NCBI GenBank assembly: GCA_039621445.1
Contig: CP154956.1
Coordinates: 95,608,406-95,672,405, forward strand
Origin: Euglena gracilis
Lineage: Eukaryota; Euglenida; Euglenophyceae; Euglenales
Direction: 5' to 3'
Length of the DNA: 64,000 nucleotides
Shown: in pieces, positions 44,320-54,703 of the stretch
Numbering within the stretch: the first letter of the stretch is position 1
Layout: every line of letters starts with the position of its first letter
Notes under the pieces: generated by a model
What the model was told of the DNA's origin: nothing
The model's input: the letters and a program-made list of their open reading frames with translations, nothing else
Databases searched by the model: none
Position numbers and translations under genes: made by a program

Positions 44320-45295
44320 CCCCCACCGCAGCCCTACCCCTGGTGGTATTAATATCTTTGCATGGCATTGGATATATGGGGAATGGGATGTATATACAAC
44401 TGCCTGCCTCCTGCCTCCTCGTACTTACTCAGGACGGAACCTAGAGCCGGGACTCTGAGTTGGACGAGTTGAAGACGGATTCTCAATTATTATTCGAAGT
44501 CTGGAATATCAAGCTTCCACGAGCGGTGGATAGGCCGAAAGTGTAACCTGACCACACTCGAACGACACTGTGCCCCGTTGCGCCCACAGTCATGAAAGAG
44601 GAATCTGTGATTTTTCATTTCTCCCCTCTCACGGTCGGTGGCACTCGTGGTGGGGGGTCCCTTTCTCCAATCGGTTTGATTGGCTATTTTAACGTACCCC
44701 CACCTTTGGTCAAGTGATGCCCGAAACCCCGGTCGGCTTGATCGGGGGGGGGGGGGGCCGTGTTATTACTTCCAAAAAAAAGAAGTAAGTGGTCTTCTTC
44801 AACCTCCCCGCCGGGGGGGGGCAAGGCAAGCCCTCCCTTTGCTTGGGGGGGGGGGCGGTTGCCCAAGGCTTTCCCCTCGGGGGGGGGGGCAAGTCAAGCC
44901 CACCTCTCGCCGGGGGGGGGGCAAGGTTTTCCCCAAGGCCTTCCCCTCGGGGGGGGGTGATTTTCATCCATCACCGAAAGGATTTTTGGTGATAATGGAC
45001 CCTCCATTCCCTTCACGGTTGGGAATACCGTGGGGGGGGGTGATTATTATCCATTCAAAAAGAATTTTTTTTTGAGTGGTGTCGGCCCCCATTTCCTTCC
45101 GCGGTGGTGGGAACCGTGGGGGGGGGCTCGGTGTGGTGGAATGGGATCTATAGGTTATAGATTCCTCCTCACCGCTACGCCACCACTTATTCACATTGCC
45201 GAACAATGTTATCGCGCGTTGCAAAAAATCAAAGTGTCTTTTATTCTCATCCCAAGGAAGCGAGAAGGGGGGGTGAAACCCCCGACTTTCGTCGC
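44320..45295 (+). other. noncoding 3' untranslated part of chromovirus body 2
   Basis: No gene. From 44740 to 45140 there is a series of G runs of 7-14 bases separated by 30-60 bases, with CCGCCGGGGGGG and CCCTCGGGGGGG motifs that can form C/G hairpins. 45230-45295 (CAAAGTGTCTT... to GTCGCAAG) is also present before LTR B and is the only part of this block that body 1 kept. Confidence 0.7.
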
Positions 45296-45306
45296 AAGGG
45301 GGGGAG
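45296..45306 (+). other. polypurine tract, body 2
   Basis: AAGGGGGGGAG directly before LTR C, identical to 32906-32916. Confidence 0.8.
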
Positions 45307-46398
45307 TGACGACCTTTTGAGGTCGACCGCCGGGCGGCGGAGTTTTTCCTTTTTAGAAGGCCTTTTTAAGGGCGGTTTAGGTCTAATTTTAAGGCTTTCT
45401 AAAGATTTCCATTAAAATTCCCTCTCCTGGGGCGCCCATGGTTTGGTTGTGCAAGGAGAGAGATTGAGTGATGCTAGGTATTCCCAAATGGTGATTTTGG
45501 GTTTATTTAGCACATTTAAGCTTTTTATGCATTTTTCCTTTGGTTTTAAGGGAAAATATTGGATTTGGTGAGAGCGCTTGCAAGCGCTTGGAACAGAATT
45601 TTAAGAGATTGGCGCCTGAGTTCCTGGAGTTTTTGCAGGGGTTTGCAAAGCTCAATAATGATGGAATTCAGCATAATTTATCAAAATCAAGGGGGGAAAC
45701 CTTGATTTTGACCTGGGTTGGTTGATTTTGATGCAATGGGCAAGGATTTGGGATTTGAGAGCGCTTACGAATCAGCGCACTCAATCCTAAATTTAACTGC
45801 CCATCAAGGGCATCAAAATCATTTTCTTTTCACAGGGGTTTCCTCTTTACCTGTTGCACCATTGTACTTGTTGTGGCAATTGCATCCAATTACAATCAAG
45901 TATTGAATTTGGAATTTCAATTGCAAATGGAAGATCATCAAAACAATCAATCATTTGATGAAGGTGAGGTTTGTCTTCCCCCGACCTCATCTGTGGGAAA
46001 AGGGGCAGGGGGGTGGGACTCTTCAACTCAGGCAACCACTGCCAAATTTCACCCCAAAACCCCCTTTTTGGCCCAGAAACTGTGAGAAATGACACCCAGG
46101 GGGGGGTGTTGGCTCTCACTGGTTCAACTGAGCAGGGAGGGGTTGAAACCCCAAAGACACCCCCCTTGGAGATCCCAGTGACACCCCCCTCAGGGGTCGG
46201 GGAGGGTCCACTGGGAAGTTTCTCCTTGGAAATGATGGCCCAGTTTCGGCCACAGGGGGGTGCAGAATGGGAAAAAATTTCCGACACAAGTCGGCTCGAG
46301 GAGCCAAAAAACGATCCTACGCCGGAAACTGGCCCGGGGCGGGGGTTTCCGCTTCACCCCAGTGCTGCCGGGGGACATGGCAGCACGGGTGTGGAACA
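45307..46398 (+). repeat. chromovirus LTR C (3')
   Basis: 1092 bp, TGACGACC to GTGGAACA. Homology with the other LTRs stops at 46398, where LINE sequence begins (GTCTTGCAGCAGG). This fixes the outer end of the composite. Confidence 0.88.
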
Positions 46399-46402
46399 GT
46401 CT

Positions 46403-47047
46403 TGCAGCAGGAAACGTAGGCAGTGCTCAATCCTGTCCGGGGTCCCGACCAAAAAGGCCGTCGTCCAGGTACCAGCTGTTCCACAGTAGCTGGCCGTCCC
46501 TGGTAATCTGCTCCAGTAGGGGCTGTAGTGCCAGGGCGAACCCAATGGGGCCCAGAGGACAGCCTTGGTGTGTCCCCCGTTGTGAGAGGATGGACCGGCC
46601 GCCGCAGAAGAGGGGTACGGGTGTGCTGTAGGCGAACCTCAAGAAATTGAACAGGCTGGGGGTCCGTGTCTCTGCTTCCGTGAGGATTGCCCCGCGGTCC
46701 ACAGTGTTGAACGCGTTGGAGTAGTCCACCTGGAGAGATACCCAGGGCGATGTGTCCCCTAGCCGATTGACGAGGTGTTGCATGCCCAGGGCGACGGCTT
46801 CAGCCGCATTTCGTACCCCTACCCCAACGACCTCCGACCGTGCATTTGGTGTCTGGAGCAGCGCCTTCCCCACCAGGCGTCGAATGGTCTCCCCCACCGC
46901 TACGGGTCGCACCCCGTTGTCCTTCTTGCGGAGGGGTGTCAGGTTTGCGCAGCACCAGGCCGCAGCGTGGTGCGGTGGCAGCTGACCGTGAACCCAGGCG
47001 TGGGTCAGTCGTGCAAGGGCTGTGATCAGCTTCGCCCCCCGGCCCGG
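46403..47047 (-). pseudogene. LINE 1, reverse transcriptase core
   Basis: The minus-strand middle part of the LINE: KLITALARLTHAWVHGQLPP, GVRPVAVGETIRRLVGKAL, VDYSNAFNTVDRG, GTHQGCPLGPIGFAL and the catalytic YLDDG. A one-base slip in the T run after the catalytic motif (near 46455) moves the frame to FLVGTPDRIEHCLRFLL. It continues at 23037 after removal of the chromovirus composite (..CLRFLLQ joined to ESHRVG..) and at 51471 after removal of the foldback element. Confidence 0.85.
47034..47047. other. 14-bp direct repeat, left copy (target duplication)
   Basis: GCCCCCCGGCCCGG, identical to 51471-51484. It codes for PGRGA in the LINE on both sides, so one copy is the original target. Confidence 0.8.
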
Positions 47048-47236
47048 CTCCCCGACTTAGAGTGGGGGGGGGGAGGGTTCTGGGTAGTCGACCGACTAGT
47101 CGGTCGACTAGTTCACCGACTACTAGTCGACCGACTAGTCGGTGGGGGGAACTGGGTAGTCGGTCGACTAGTCGACCGACTACCCACTCTAATGTACTAA
47201 AAGGGGGGGTCACCGACTTTTTAAGCCCCCCCCCCC
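47048..47236 (+). repeat. left inverted arm, SalI/SpeI-type palindrome cluster
   Basis: Dense GTCGAC and ACTAGT palindromes in overlapping copies of the unit TAGTCGACCGACTAGTCGG, so each arm is itself self-complementary and also pairs with the right arm. It ends in the motif TCACCGACTTTTTAAGCCCC followed by a C run. Confidence 0.85.
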
Positions 47237-47244
47237 GCAAAAAT

Positions 47245-50200
47245 TGTGTTGCCGAACCGTTTTGGAAGCGAATCCCTTTTGCTGCTCAACTGTCCCAGGG
47301 CCCCAAAATAACAAAAACCCTTGTGCTGCCGAACCGTTTTGGAAGCGAATCCCTTTTGCTGCTCAACTGTCCCAGGGCCCCAAAATAACAAATCCCTTGT
47401 GCTGCCGAACCGTTTTGGAAGCGAATCCTGCTGCTGAACTGTCCCAGGGCCCCAAAATAACAAAATCCCTTGTGCTGCCGAACCGTTTTGGAAGCGAATC
47501 CCTTTTGCTGCCCAACTGTCCCAGGGCCCCAAAATAACAAAATCCCTTGTGCTGCCGAACCGTTTTGGAAGCGAATCCCTTTTGCTGCTCAACTGTCCCA
47601 GGGCCCCAAAATAAAAAAATCCCTTGTGTGTTTTGGAAGCAAATGCCTTTTGCTGCTCAACTGTCCCAGGGCCCCAAAATAACAAAATCCCTTGTGTAGC
47701 CGAACCGTTTTGGAAGCGAATCCCTTTTGCTGCTCAACTGTCCCAGGGCCCCAAAATAACAAATTCCCTTGTGCTGCCGAACCGTTATGGAAGCGAATCC
47801 CTTTTGCTGCTGAACTGTCCCAGGGCCCCAAAATAACAAAATCCCTTCTGTTGCCGAACCGTTTTGGAAGCGAATCCCTTTTGCTGCTCAACTGTCCCAG
47901 GGCCCCAAAATAACAAAATCCCGTGTGCTGCCGAACCGTTTTGGAAGCGAATCCCTTTTGCTGCTGAACTGTCCCAGGGCCCCAAAATAACAAAATCCCT
48001 TGTGCTGCCGAACCGTTTTGGAAGCGAATCCCTTTTGCTGCTCAACTGTCCCAGGGCCCCAAAATAACAAAATCCCTTGTGCTGCCGAACCGTTTTGGAA
48101 GCGAATCCCTTTTGCTGCTCAATTGTCCCAGGGCCCCAAAATAACAAAATCCCTTGTGCTGCCGAACCGTTTTGGAAGCGAATCCCTTTTGCTGCTCAAC
48201 TGTCCCAGGGCCCCAAAATAACAAATCCCTTGTGCTGCCGAACTGTTTTGGAAGCGAATCCTGCTGCTCAACTGTCCCAGGGCCCCAAAATAACAAAATC
48301 CCTTGTGTAGCCGAACCGTTTTGGAAGCGAATCCCTTTTGCTGCTCAACTGTCCCAGGGCCCCAAAATAACAAAATCCCTTGTGCTGCCGAACCGTTTTG
48401 GAGGCGAAACCCTTTTGCTGCTCAACTGTCCCAGGGCCCCAAAATAACAAAATCCCTTGTGCTGCCGAACCATTTTTGGAAGCGAATCCCTTTTGCTGCT
48501 CAACTGTCCCAGGGCCCCAAAATAACAAAATCCCTTGTGCTGCCGAACCGTTTTGGAAGCGAATCCCTTTTGCTGCCCAACTGTCCCAGGGCCCCAAAAT
48601 AACAAAATCCCTTGTGCTGCCGAACCGTTTTGGAAGCGAATCCCTTTTGCTGCTCAACTGTCCCAGGGCCCCAAAATAAAAAAATCCCTTGTGTGTTTTG
48701 GAAGCGAAACCCTTTTGCTGCTCAACTGTCCCAGGGCCCCAAAATAACAAAATCCCTTGTGTAGCCGAACCGTTTTGGAAGCGAATCCCTTTTGCTGCTC
48801 AACTGTCCCAGGGCCCCAAAATAACAAATTCCCTTGTGCTGCCGAACCGTTATGGAAGCGAATCCCTTTTGCTGCTGAACTGTCCCAGGGCCCCAAAATA
48901 ACAAAATCCCTTCTGTTGCCGAACCGTTTTGGAAGCGTATCCCTTTTGCTGCTCAACTGTCCCAGGGCCCCAAAATAACAAAATCCCTTGTGCTGCCGAA
49001 CCGTTTTGGAAGCGAATCCCTTTTGCTGCTCAACTGTCCCAGGGCCCCAAAATAACAAAATCCCTTGTGCTGCCGAACCGTTTTGGAAGCGAATCCCTTT
49101 TGCTGCTGCTGAACTGTCCCAGGGCCCCAAAATAACAAAATCCCTTGTGCTGCCGAACCGTTTTGGAAGCGAATCCCTTTTGCTGCTCAACTGTCCCAGG
49201 GCCCCAAAATAACAAAATCCCTTGTGCTGCCAAACCGTTTTGGAAGCGAATCCCTTTTGCTGCTCAATTGTCCCAGGGCCCCAAAATAACAAAATCCCTT
49301 GTGCTGCCGAACCGTTTTGGAAGCGAATCCCTTTTGCTGCTCAACTGTCCCGGGGCCCCAAAATAACAAAATCCCTTGTGCTGCCAAACCGTTTTGGAAG
49401 CGAATCCCTTTTGCTGCTCAACTGTCCCAGGGCCCCAAAATAACAAAATCCCTTGTGCTGCCGAACCGTTTTGGAAGCGAATCCCTTTTGCTGCTCAACT
49501 GTCCCAGGGCCCCAAAATAACAAAATCCCTTGTGCTGCCGAACCGTTTTGGAAGCGAATCCCTTTTGCTGCTCAACTGTCCCAGGGCCCCAAAATAACAA
49601 AATCCCTTGTGCTGCCGAACCGTTTTGGAAGCGAATCCCTTTTGCTGCTCAAGTGTCCCAGGGCCCCAAAATAACAAAATCCCTTGTGCTGCCGAACCGT
49701 TTTAGAAGCGAATCCCTTTTGCTGCTCAACTGTCCCAGGGCCCCAAAATAACAAAATCCCTTGTGCTGCCGAACCGTTTTGGAAGCGAATCCCTTTTGCT
49801 GCTCAACTGTCCCAGGGCCCCAAAATAACAAAATCCCTTGTGTTGCCGAGCCTTTTTGGAAGCGAATCCCTTTTGCTGCTCAACTGTCCCAGGGCCCCAA
49901 AATAACAAAATCCCTTGTGCTGCCAAACCGTTTTGGAAGCGAATCCCTTTTGCTGCTCAACTGTCCCAGGGCCCCAAAATAACAAAATCCCTTGTGCTGC
50001 CGAACCGTTTTGGAAGCGAATCCCTTTTGCTGCTCAATTGTCCCAGGGCCCCAAAATAACAAAATCCCTTGTGCTGCCGAACCGTTTTGGAAGCGAATCC
50101 CTTTTGCTGCTCAACTGTCCCGGGGCCCCAAAATAACAAAATCCCTTGTGCTGCCAAACCGTTTTGGAAGCGAATCCCTTTTGCTGCTCAACTGTCCCAG

Positions 50201-51163
50201 GGCCCCAAAATAACAAAATCCCTTGTGCTGCCGAACCGTTTTGGAAGCGAATCCCTTTTGCTGCTCAACTGTCCCAGGGCCCCAAAATAACAAAATCCCT
50301 TGTGCTGCCGAACCGTTTTGGAAGCGAATCCCTTTTGCTGCTCAACTGTCCCAGGGCCCCAAAATAACAAAATCCCTTGTGCTGCCGAACCGTTTTGGAA
50401 GCGAATCCCTTTTGCTGCTCAAGTGTCCCAGGGCCCCAAAATAACAAAATCCCTTGTGCTGCCGAACCGTTTTGGAAGCGAATCCCTTTTGCTGCTCAAC
50501 TGTCCCAGGGCCCCAAAATAACAAAATCCCTTGTGCTGCCGAACCGTTTTGGAAGCGAATCCCTTTTGCTGCTCAACTGTCCCAGGGCCCCAAAATAACA
50601 AAATCCCTTGTGTTGCCGAGCCTTTTTGGAAGCGAATCCCTTTTGCTGCTCAACTGTCCCAGGGCCCCAAAATAACAAAATCCCTTGTGCTGCCAAACCG
50701 TTTTGGAAGCGAATCCCTTTTGCTGCTCAACTGTCCCAGGGCCCCAAAATAACAAAATCCCTTGTGTTGCCGAGCCGTTTTGGAAGCGAATCCCTTTTGC
50801 TGCTCAACTGTCCCAGGGCCCCAAAATAACAAAATCCCTTGTGCTGCCGAACCGTTTTGGAAGCGAATCCCTTTTGCTGCTCAACTGTCCCAGGGCCCCA
50901 AAATAACAAAATCCCTTGTACTGCTGAACCGTTTTGGAAGCGAATCCCTTTTGCTGCTCAACTGTCCCAGGGCCCCAAAATAACAAAATCCCTTGTGTAG
51001 CCGAACCGTTTTGGAAGCGAATCCCTTTTGCTGCTCAACTGTCCCAGGGCCCCAAAATAACAAAATCCCTTGTGCTGCCGAACCGTTTTGGAAGCGAATC
51101 CCTTTTGCTGCTCAACTGTCCCAGGGCCCCAAAATAACAAAATCCCTTGTGTTGCCGAACCGC
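47245..51163. repeat. 77-bp minisatellite, about 51 copies
   Basis: The unit contains CCGAACCGTTTTGGAAGCGA, CTGTCCCAGGGCCCCAAAAT and AACAAAATCCCTTGTGCTG. Copies are nearly identical; variants include short units near 47400, 47630, 48250 and 48695. Variant order repeats at a 1,065-bp shift (47624 and 48689) and a 770-bp shift (49838 and 50608), showing block duplication. A unit of 77 bases is not a multiple of 3; the overlapping open frames of 60-75 codons are by-products. Confidence 0.95.
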
Positions 51164-51224
51164 TTATGAAACAAAAGGGATGTTTTGACAACTTTTCTTT
51201 CAAATTCTAGTCCAAAACAAGTCA

Positions 51225-51470
51225 AATCAATGTTGGGGGGGGCTTAAAAGGTCGGTGACCCCCCCTTTTGGTACATTAGAGTGGGTAGTCGGTCGACTAG
51301 TCGACCGACTAGTCGACCGACTACACAGTTTCTCCCATACCCAGTAACCCCCCCCCTTGTACCGACTAGTCGACCGACTAGTCGGTCGACTAGTCGGTAG
51401 GGCAACTGGGTAGTCGATCGACTAGTCGGTCGACTACCCAGAACCCCCCCCCCCCAGTCTAATGTTTGGG
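51225..51470 (-). repeat. right inverted arm, palindrome cluster
   Basis: The inverted counterpart of 47048-47236, longer by an extra block (about 51310-51400) containing another G/C run and further GTCGAC/ACTAGT copies. It ends CCCCAGTCTAATGTTTGGG next to the 14-bp repeat. The stretch 51164-51224 between array and arm is unique AT-rich sequence. Confidence 0.83.
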
Positions 51471-52188
51471 GCCCCCCGGCCCGGTCTACGCAGGCAGTCT
51501 TGGAGGTGGCTGAGCCGCAGGCCTGATGGTCCTGGTGCGGATCCCCGTGGGAAGCGGCGGATGGCCTCCTTCAGTCTGTCCTCCCATTCTGGGCTGTACT
51601 TCTGTGGGAAAGGCCGCACGTGCCGTGGGAGGCGGTTGGTGTCGAAATGTCTGCCAGCCGGATGCAGCTTCTCCAGGGCGGCCCAGACTTCCGGGTCGTC
51701 TGGCTGGTGAGCGCCCTCGGAGAGCAGTACCTGGACCGCCTTCGCAGACGCCCCTTCACCCGTGAGGGTGCGAACACGTCTCGTCATAGCCTCACTGAGG
51801 GCAGACGGCTGTGTTCTAGAGCGTTTCTCCGCCCTGGTCTCCACGATGGAGTGTCGTGTCTGTGTGTCCTTCATTGCCTCTGACAGGAGGCTGGCGTAAT
51901 CCCCTTCGCGGAAAAGTCTGGTGCGTCTCAGCAGGATGGACTCCAGCTCAGCAGCCGGGGGTGGTGTGCTTGTTGAAGCCGGTCGTAGGACGAGCTTTGG
52001 GAAGGAGAGTACCCCGAACAATGCTGTGTCTGAGGGTGCGTGGGCATAGGTACTGATGGCATCTGCCATGGTGTCAAAGACAGGTTGTTGGCAGGCCGAA
52101 GGTAGGAGGGTCGGGATTCTTTGCTGTAGGATGTGGGTGATGTCGCAAGGGGGGGTGCCCACGACGAGGGTGTGCGTGGACTGCCCAC
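51471..52188 (-). pseudogene. LINE 1, N-terminal part
   Basis: An open minus-strand frame (THILQQRIPTLLPSACQQPV, then FPRGSAPGPSGLRLSHLQDC). The last motif is the typical entry to a LINE reverse transcriptase domain. It ends at the 14-bp repeat (LRRPGRGAP); deleting the insert and one repeat copy joins it in frame to GAKLITALARL at 47033. No ATG is evident and the upstream limit is unclear. 52200-52245 holds only purine-rich sequence. Confidence 0.8.
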
Positions 52189-52245
52189 AGAGAAAGGGAA
52201 AGTGGAAGAGAAAGGGGGAAAAGCAACCTTTTAGGGGGTGAAACG

Positions 52246-52432
52246 GTGGTGGGGCGAGCCGAGTCCACCGACCAGTGGCACAGCCTACTGGATTTGAGTG
52301 TTCAGGGGGAGGGCTATATACAGAAGCGGAAGCAGCGGCCAGTCCGAGGTACAGGTGAGGGCGTGTAAAGTCGAGCAGTCTTGGTGGCTCGGGGTTCTTT
52401 TTTTTTTAAGGGTGGGAGACAATCAAACACGG
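52246..52432 (-). repeat. short LINE 3' end fragment
   Basis: Contains TGGTGGGGCGAGCCGAGTCC and the GACCAGTGGCACAGCCTACT block also seen at 21190 and 52435. This marks the shared 3' terminus of the LINE family (minus strand ..GGCTCGCCCCACCA). It is a 5'-truncated copy of about 190 bp with no coding sequence. Confidence 0.6.
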
Positions 52433-54703
52433 TGGTGGGGCGAACCGAATCCACCGACCAGTGGCACAGCCTACTGGGTTTGTATGTTCGAGGGGAGGGG
52501 GCTATGTACAGATGGGCCGGGCCCATGGCGGTGAGTGCAAACCCTCGCGCGGGTGGGTGGGAAGGCAGGAAAGGGAGGCGGCGGGCTGCGTGCGTGGGAG
52601 GGGCTATGTACAAATGGCCCGGGCTGGCCAGCGGTCAAAACGGAATAACCAGGTGGCAGGTGCGATGAGGGCGAGGTACTTCATTCAGCTTGTGCCGGTG
52701 TCAGTTCCGGGGACATGCAGCGCGACTATGGGCTTGGCTTCGTGGTGGCCGGTGCCCTTGTCCGCCGGAGATGCGGCGAGAGGCGTGCTCCGTTTGGTGA
52801 GGTGTGAGGCGGCTTGGCGTTGTTAGCGCAAGATATGTTTCGGGCGCAGCTTCTGCACAATTTGTCGGAAGAGAGCCAGCGCCAGCAGTTGGTAGCTCTC
52901 AGCTTGACGGATGTCGCCTTGGTCCCAAGAGGTTGTGCGCTTGACCATTCTGGTCAGTAGGGTTGCACTTTCTAGCCCCAAGCCGCCCCAAGTGCCCATC
53001 GCCATTGTTGCGAAGGACCATCCTCCGTTTCTACAGGGGATGTCATACTTGGCATGTTTGGCAGTCTCCTTCCTTTTGAGGAACGTCCTCCAACGTTCCC
53101 GAGTCGCAAGTCTTTCGGCGGTTTGCCATCCGTGGGCGATGGTGATGTCAACCGCAGTAGGCTTTCCATCTTGCCAGGTGGCTAGCAGCAAATCTGCCGG
53201 CCGCAGAGAGCTGTCCGGTTGATTCGGGACCGGGACCTCGCGCTGCACACTTTGACCGTTCGTTGACAGGAGATTGAACAGAGCGTCCTGAACGGCGTTG
53301 TGTCGATTCGCAAAGTTGTTGTGAATGCAGCAGAGATCGTGGTCCCCGTGTACGTCGGCAGTGGCCTGGCACCCGGCACAGGTGGAGGGAGTGTCCGCCA
53401 GTGGAAGTCCCAGCCACCATTTCAGTCCCAGTCGGTAATCCGCCGGGTCGATGACGGTGTGCAGTGCTTCGAGCGGAGGTACCGCCATCCAGCCATGGCC
53501 CACGCCATTGACCTGTTCCATCAACCGTGCCTGATCCCGTGGGGCTGACTTCTCAACCAGGGCATCCACAATGGCTTTCGATGATTCTTTTTGCCACCAC
53601 CGTTGGGAAGTGTCGCTGCCGGATGCGCTCGCGAAGGCTGCAGGGTTTGTCAGGCGGCTGCTTTCCGGGTGACGGGCCCCAAGCGTTGAGCACAGATCGT
53701 GGGCGGCTTGCTGGCACATGCGATCGTCCGGCGCCGCGGCGTAGTCGGGGCACGCAACTTTCTTATGACCGTGCGTCTGAAATTGGCACAGCGCTGCGGC
53801 ACGCGGTGCTCCTTGCTGGAATGCTGGGATTCGGAGGCCACAGCCACCCAGGGAGAGCGGTAGCGCCGCTTGGAGCCGCTGGTCCGAGCCCAGGGCCTGC
53901 CCCAAGATGTCCTCGAAGGCACCGAAGATGATTTCGCCGCAGCGAGTGACTTCACGCTGCGCTTGGTAGGAGTCCGAGGCGCGCAGGAGGTGGTTCACAC
54001 GGCAGCCGTCCAGGCAGTACCGCAAGAGGTGGTGTGCCAGCTGAGGATCGGCGACAGAGGTAACGAGGTCCGCAGCTTGCTCAATCCTCTCCGTCGCTTC
54101 AGCCCAGGTGGCGCTGGTGTTGTCCGTGGAGGCGGGGAAGTCGACTGGGCTGCCTAGGACCGTGATTCCTGACCCCTCACACCAGGGTACTGTTCGCAAC
54201 TGCTCCCGGTCGGGGAGGCCGCCCGAGGCCGGCCCCCAGAGGACGCACTTTGGCAGGTTCAGCTGCACCCCTGTGCGTGTACTCTCGCTGCGTAGGAAGT
54301 CGAGGCACTTCTGAAGGACCGCTGGCTCCCCAACAAGGATGCCGTCGTCCAGGTACCAGCAAGACCACAACAGTTCCGCTTGGGTGCTGATAGCTTCCGC
54401 AATGGATTGGAGACCCACCGCGAAGCCAATCGGTCCAAGGGGGCAGCCTTGGTGCGTGCCTCTGGTGGACGGCAAAACGCGGCCGTCGCTGAAGAGGGGA
54501 GCCGGTTGACCGTACGCAAACCGCAAGTAATTGAAGAGCGCGGGTGTGCGTGCTTCGGCCTCCCGCAGCAGGACCCCCCTGTCTAGGGAGTTGAAGGCGT
54601 TAGCCAGGTCCACTTGAAGGACCGCCCAATTCCCTTGGGGGCTCAGCTTCCTGATCAGGTTCTGGGTTGCCAGGGCGACGGCCTCAGCTGCATTGGAGAC
54701 CCC
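52433..54703 (-). mobile_element. LINE 2, 5'-truncated non-LTR retrotransposon
   Basis: The 3' terminus is at about 52433 (shared GGTTCGCCCCACCA end), followed by a roughly 390-bp 3' UTR and the ORF. Homology to LINE 1 starts at about 54703 (GVSNAAEAVALATQNL). Everything upstream in the RT domain is missing, as is usual for 5'-truncated LINEs. Confidence 0.75.

Larger units (their letters stand above)
23038..46398 (+). mobile_element. tandem Ty3/Gypsy chromovirus composite (LTR-body-LTR-body-LTR)
   Basis: Three LTRs of 1092-1096 bp (23038, 32917, 45307) enclose two bodies of 8.8 and 11.3 kb in the same orientation. The gene order RT-RNase H-integrase and a C-terminal chromodomain identify a chromovirus. 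The outer LTRs are flanked by CTCT (23034-23037) and GTCT (46399-46402), a probable 4-5-bp target duplication with one mismatch. The LINE reading resumes across the whole composite. There is no duplication around the middle LTR, so the two bodies share it. Both bodies carry disabling mutations. Confidence 0.9.
47048..51470. mobile_element. foldback-like element: inverted arms around a 77-bp minisatellite
   Basis: A 4,423-bp insert inside the LINE RT gene. The left arm (47048 to about 47236) and the right arm (about 51225-51470) are inverted copies. Both carry TTAGA(G/C)TGGGGG.., GGTTCTGGGTAGTCGACCGA, CCACTCTAATGTAC(T/C)AAAAGG and TCACCGAC..TTTTAAGCCCCC. Between them is only the tandem array. 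There is no transposase or other gene, so it would need enzymes in trans. A 14-bp direct repeat flanks it, longer than usual for common cut-and-paste families. The class is uncertain; Drosophila FB elements are the nearest structural analogy. Confidence 0.82.

Noticed and set aside
47245-51163. Overlapping open frames of 60-212 codons in the 77-bp array, and likewise in the 91-bp array, as repeat proteins
   Set aside because: They occur on both strands and follow automatically from a stop-poor repeat unit. There is no start context and no domain.
47245-51163. CRISPR-like array
   Set aside because: Units are contiguous 77-mers with no unique spacers, no cas genes, and the genome is eukaryotic.
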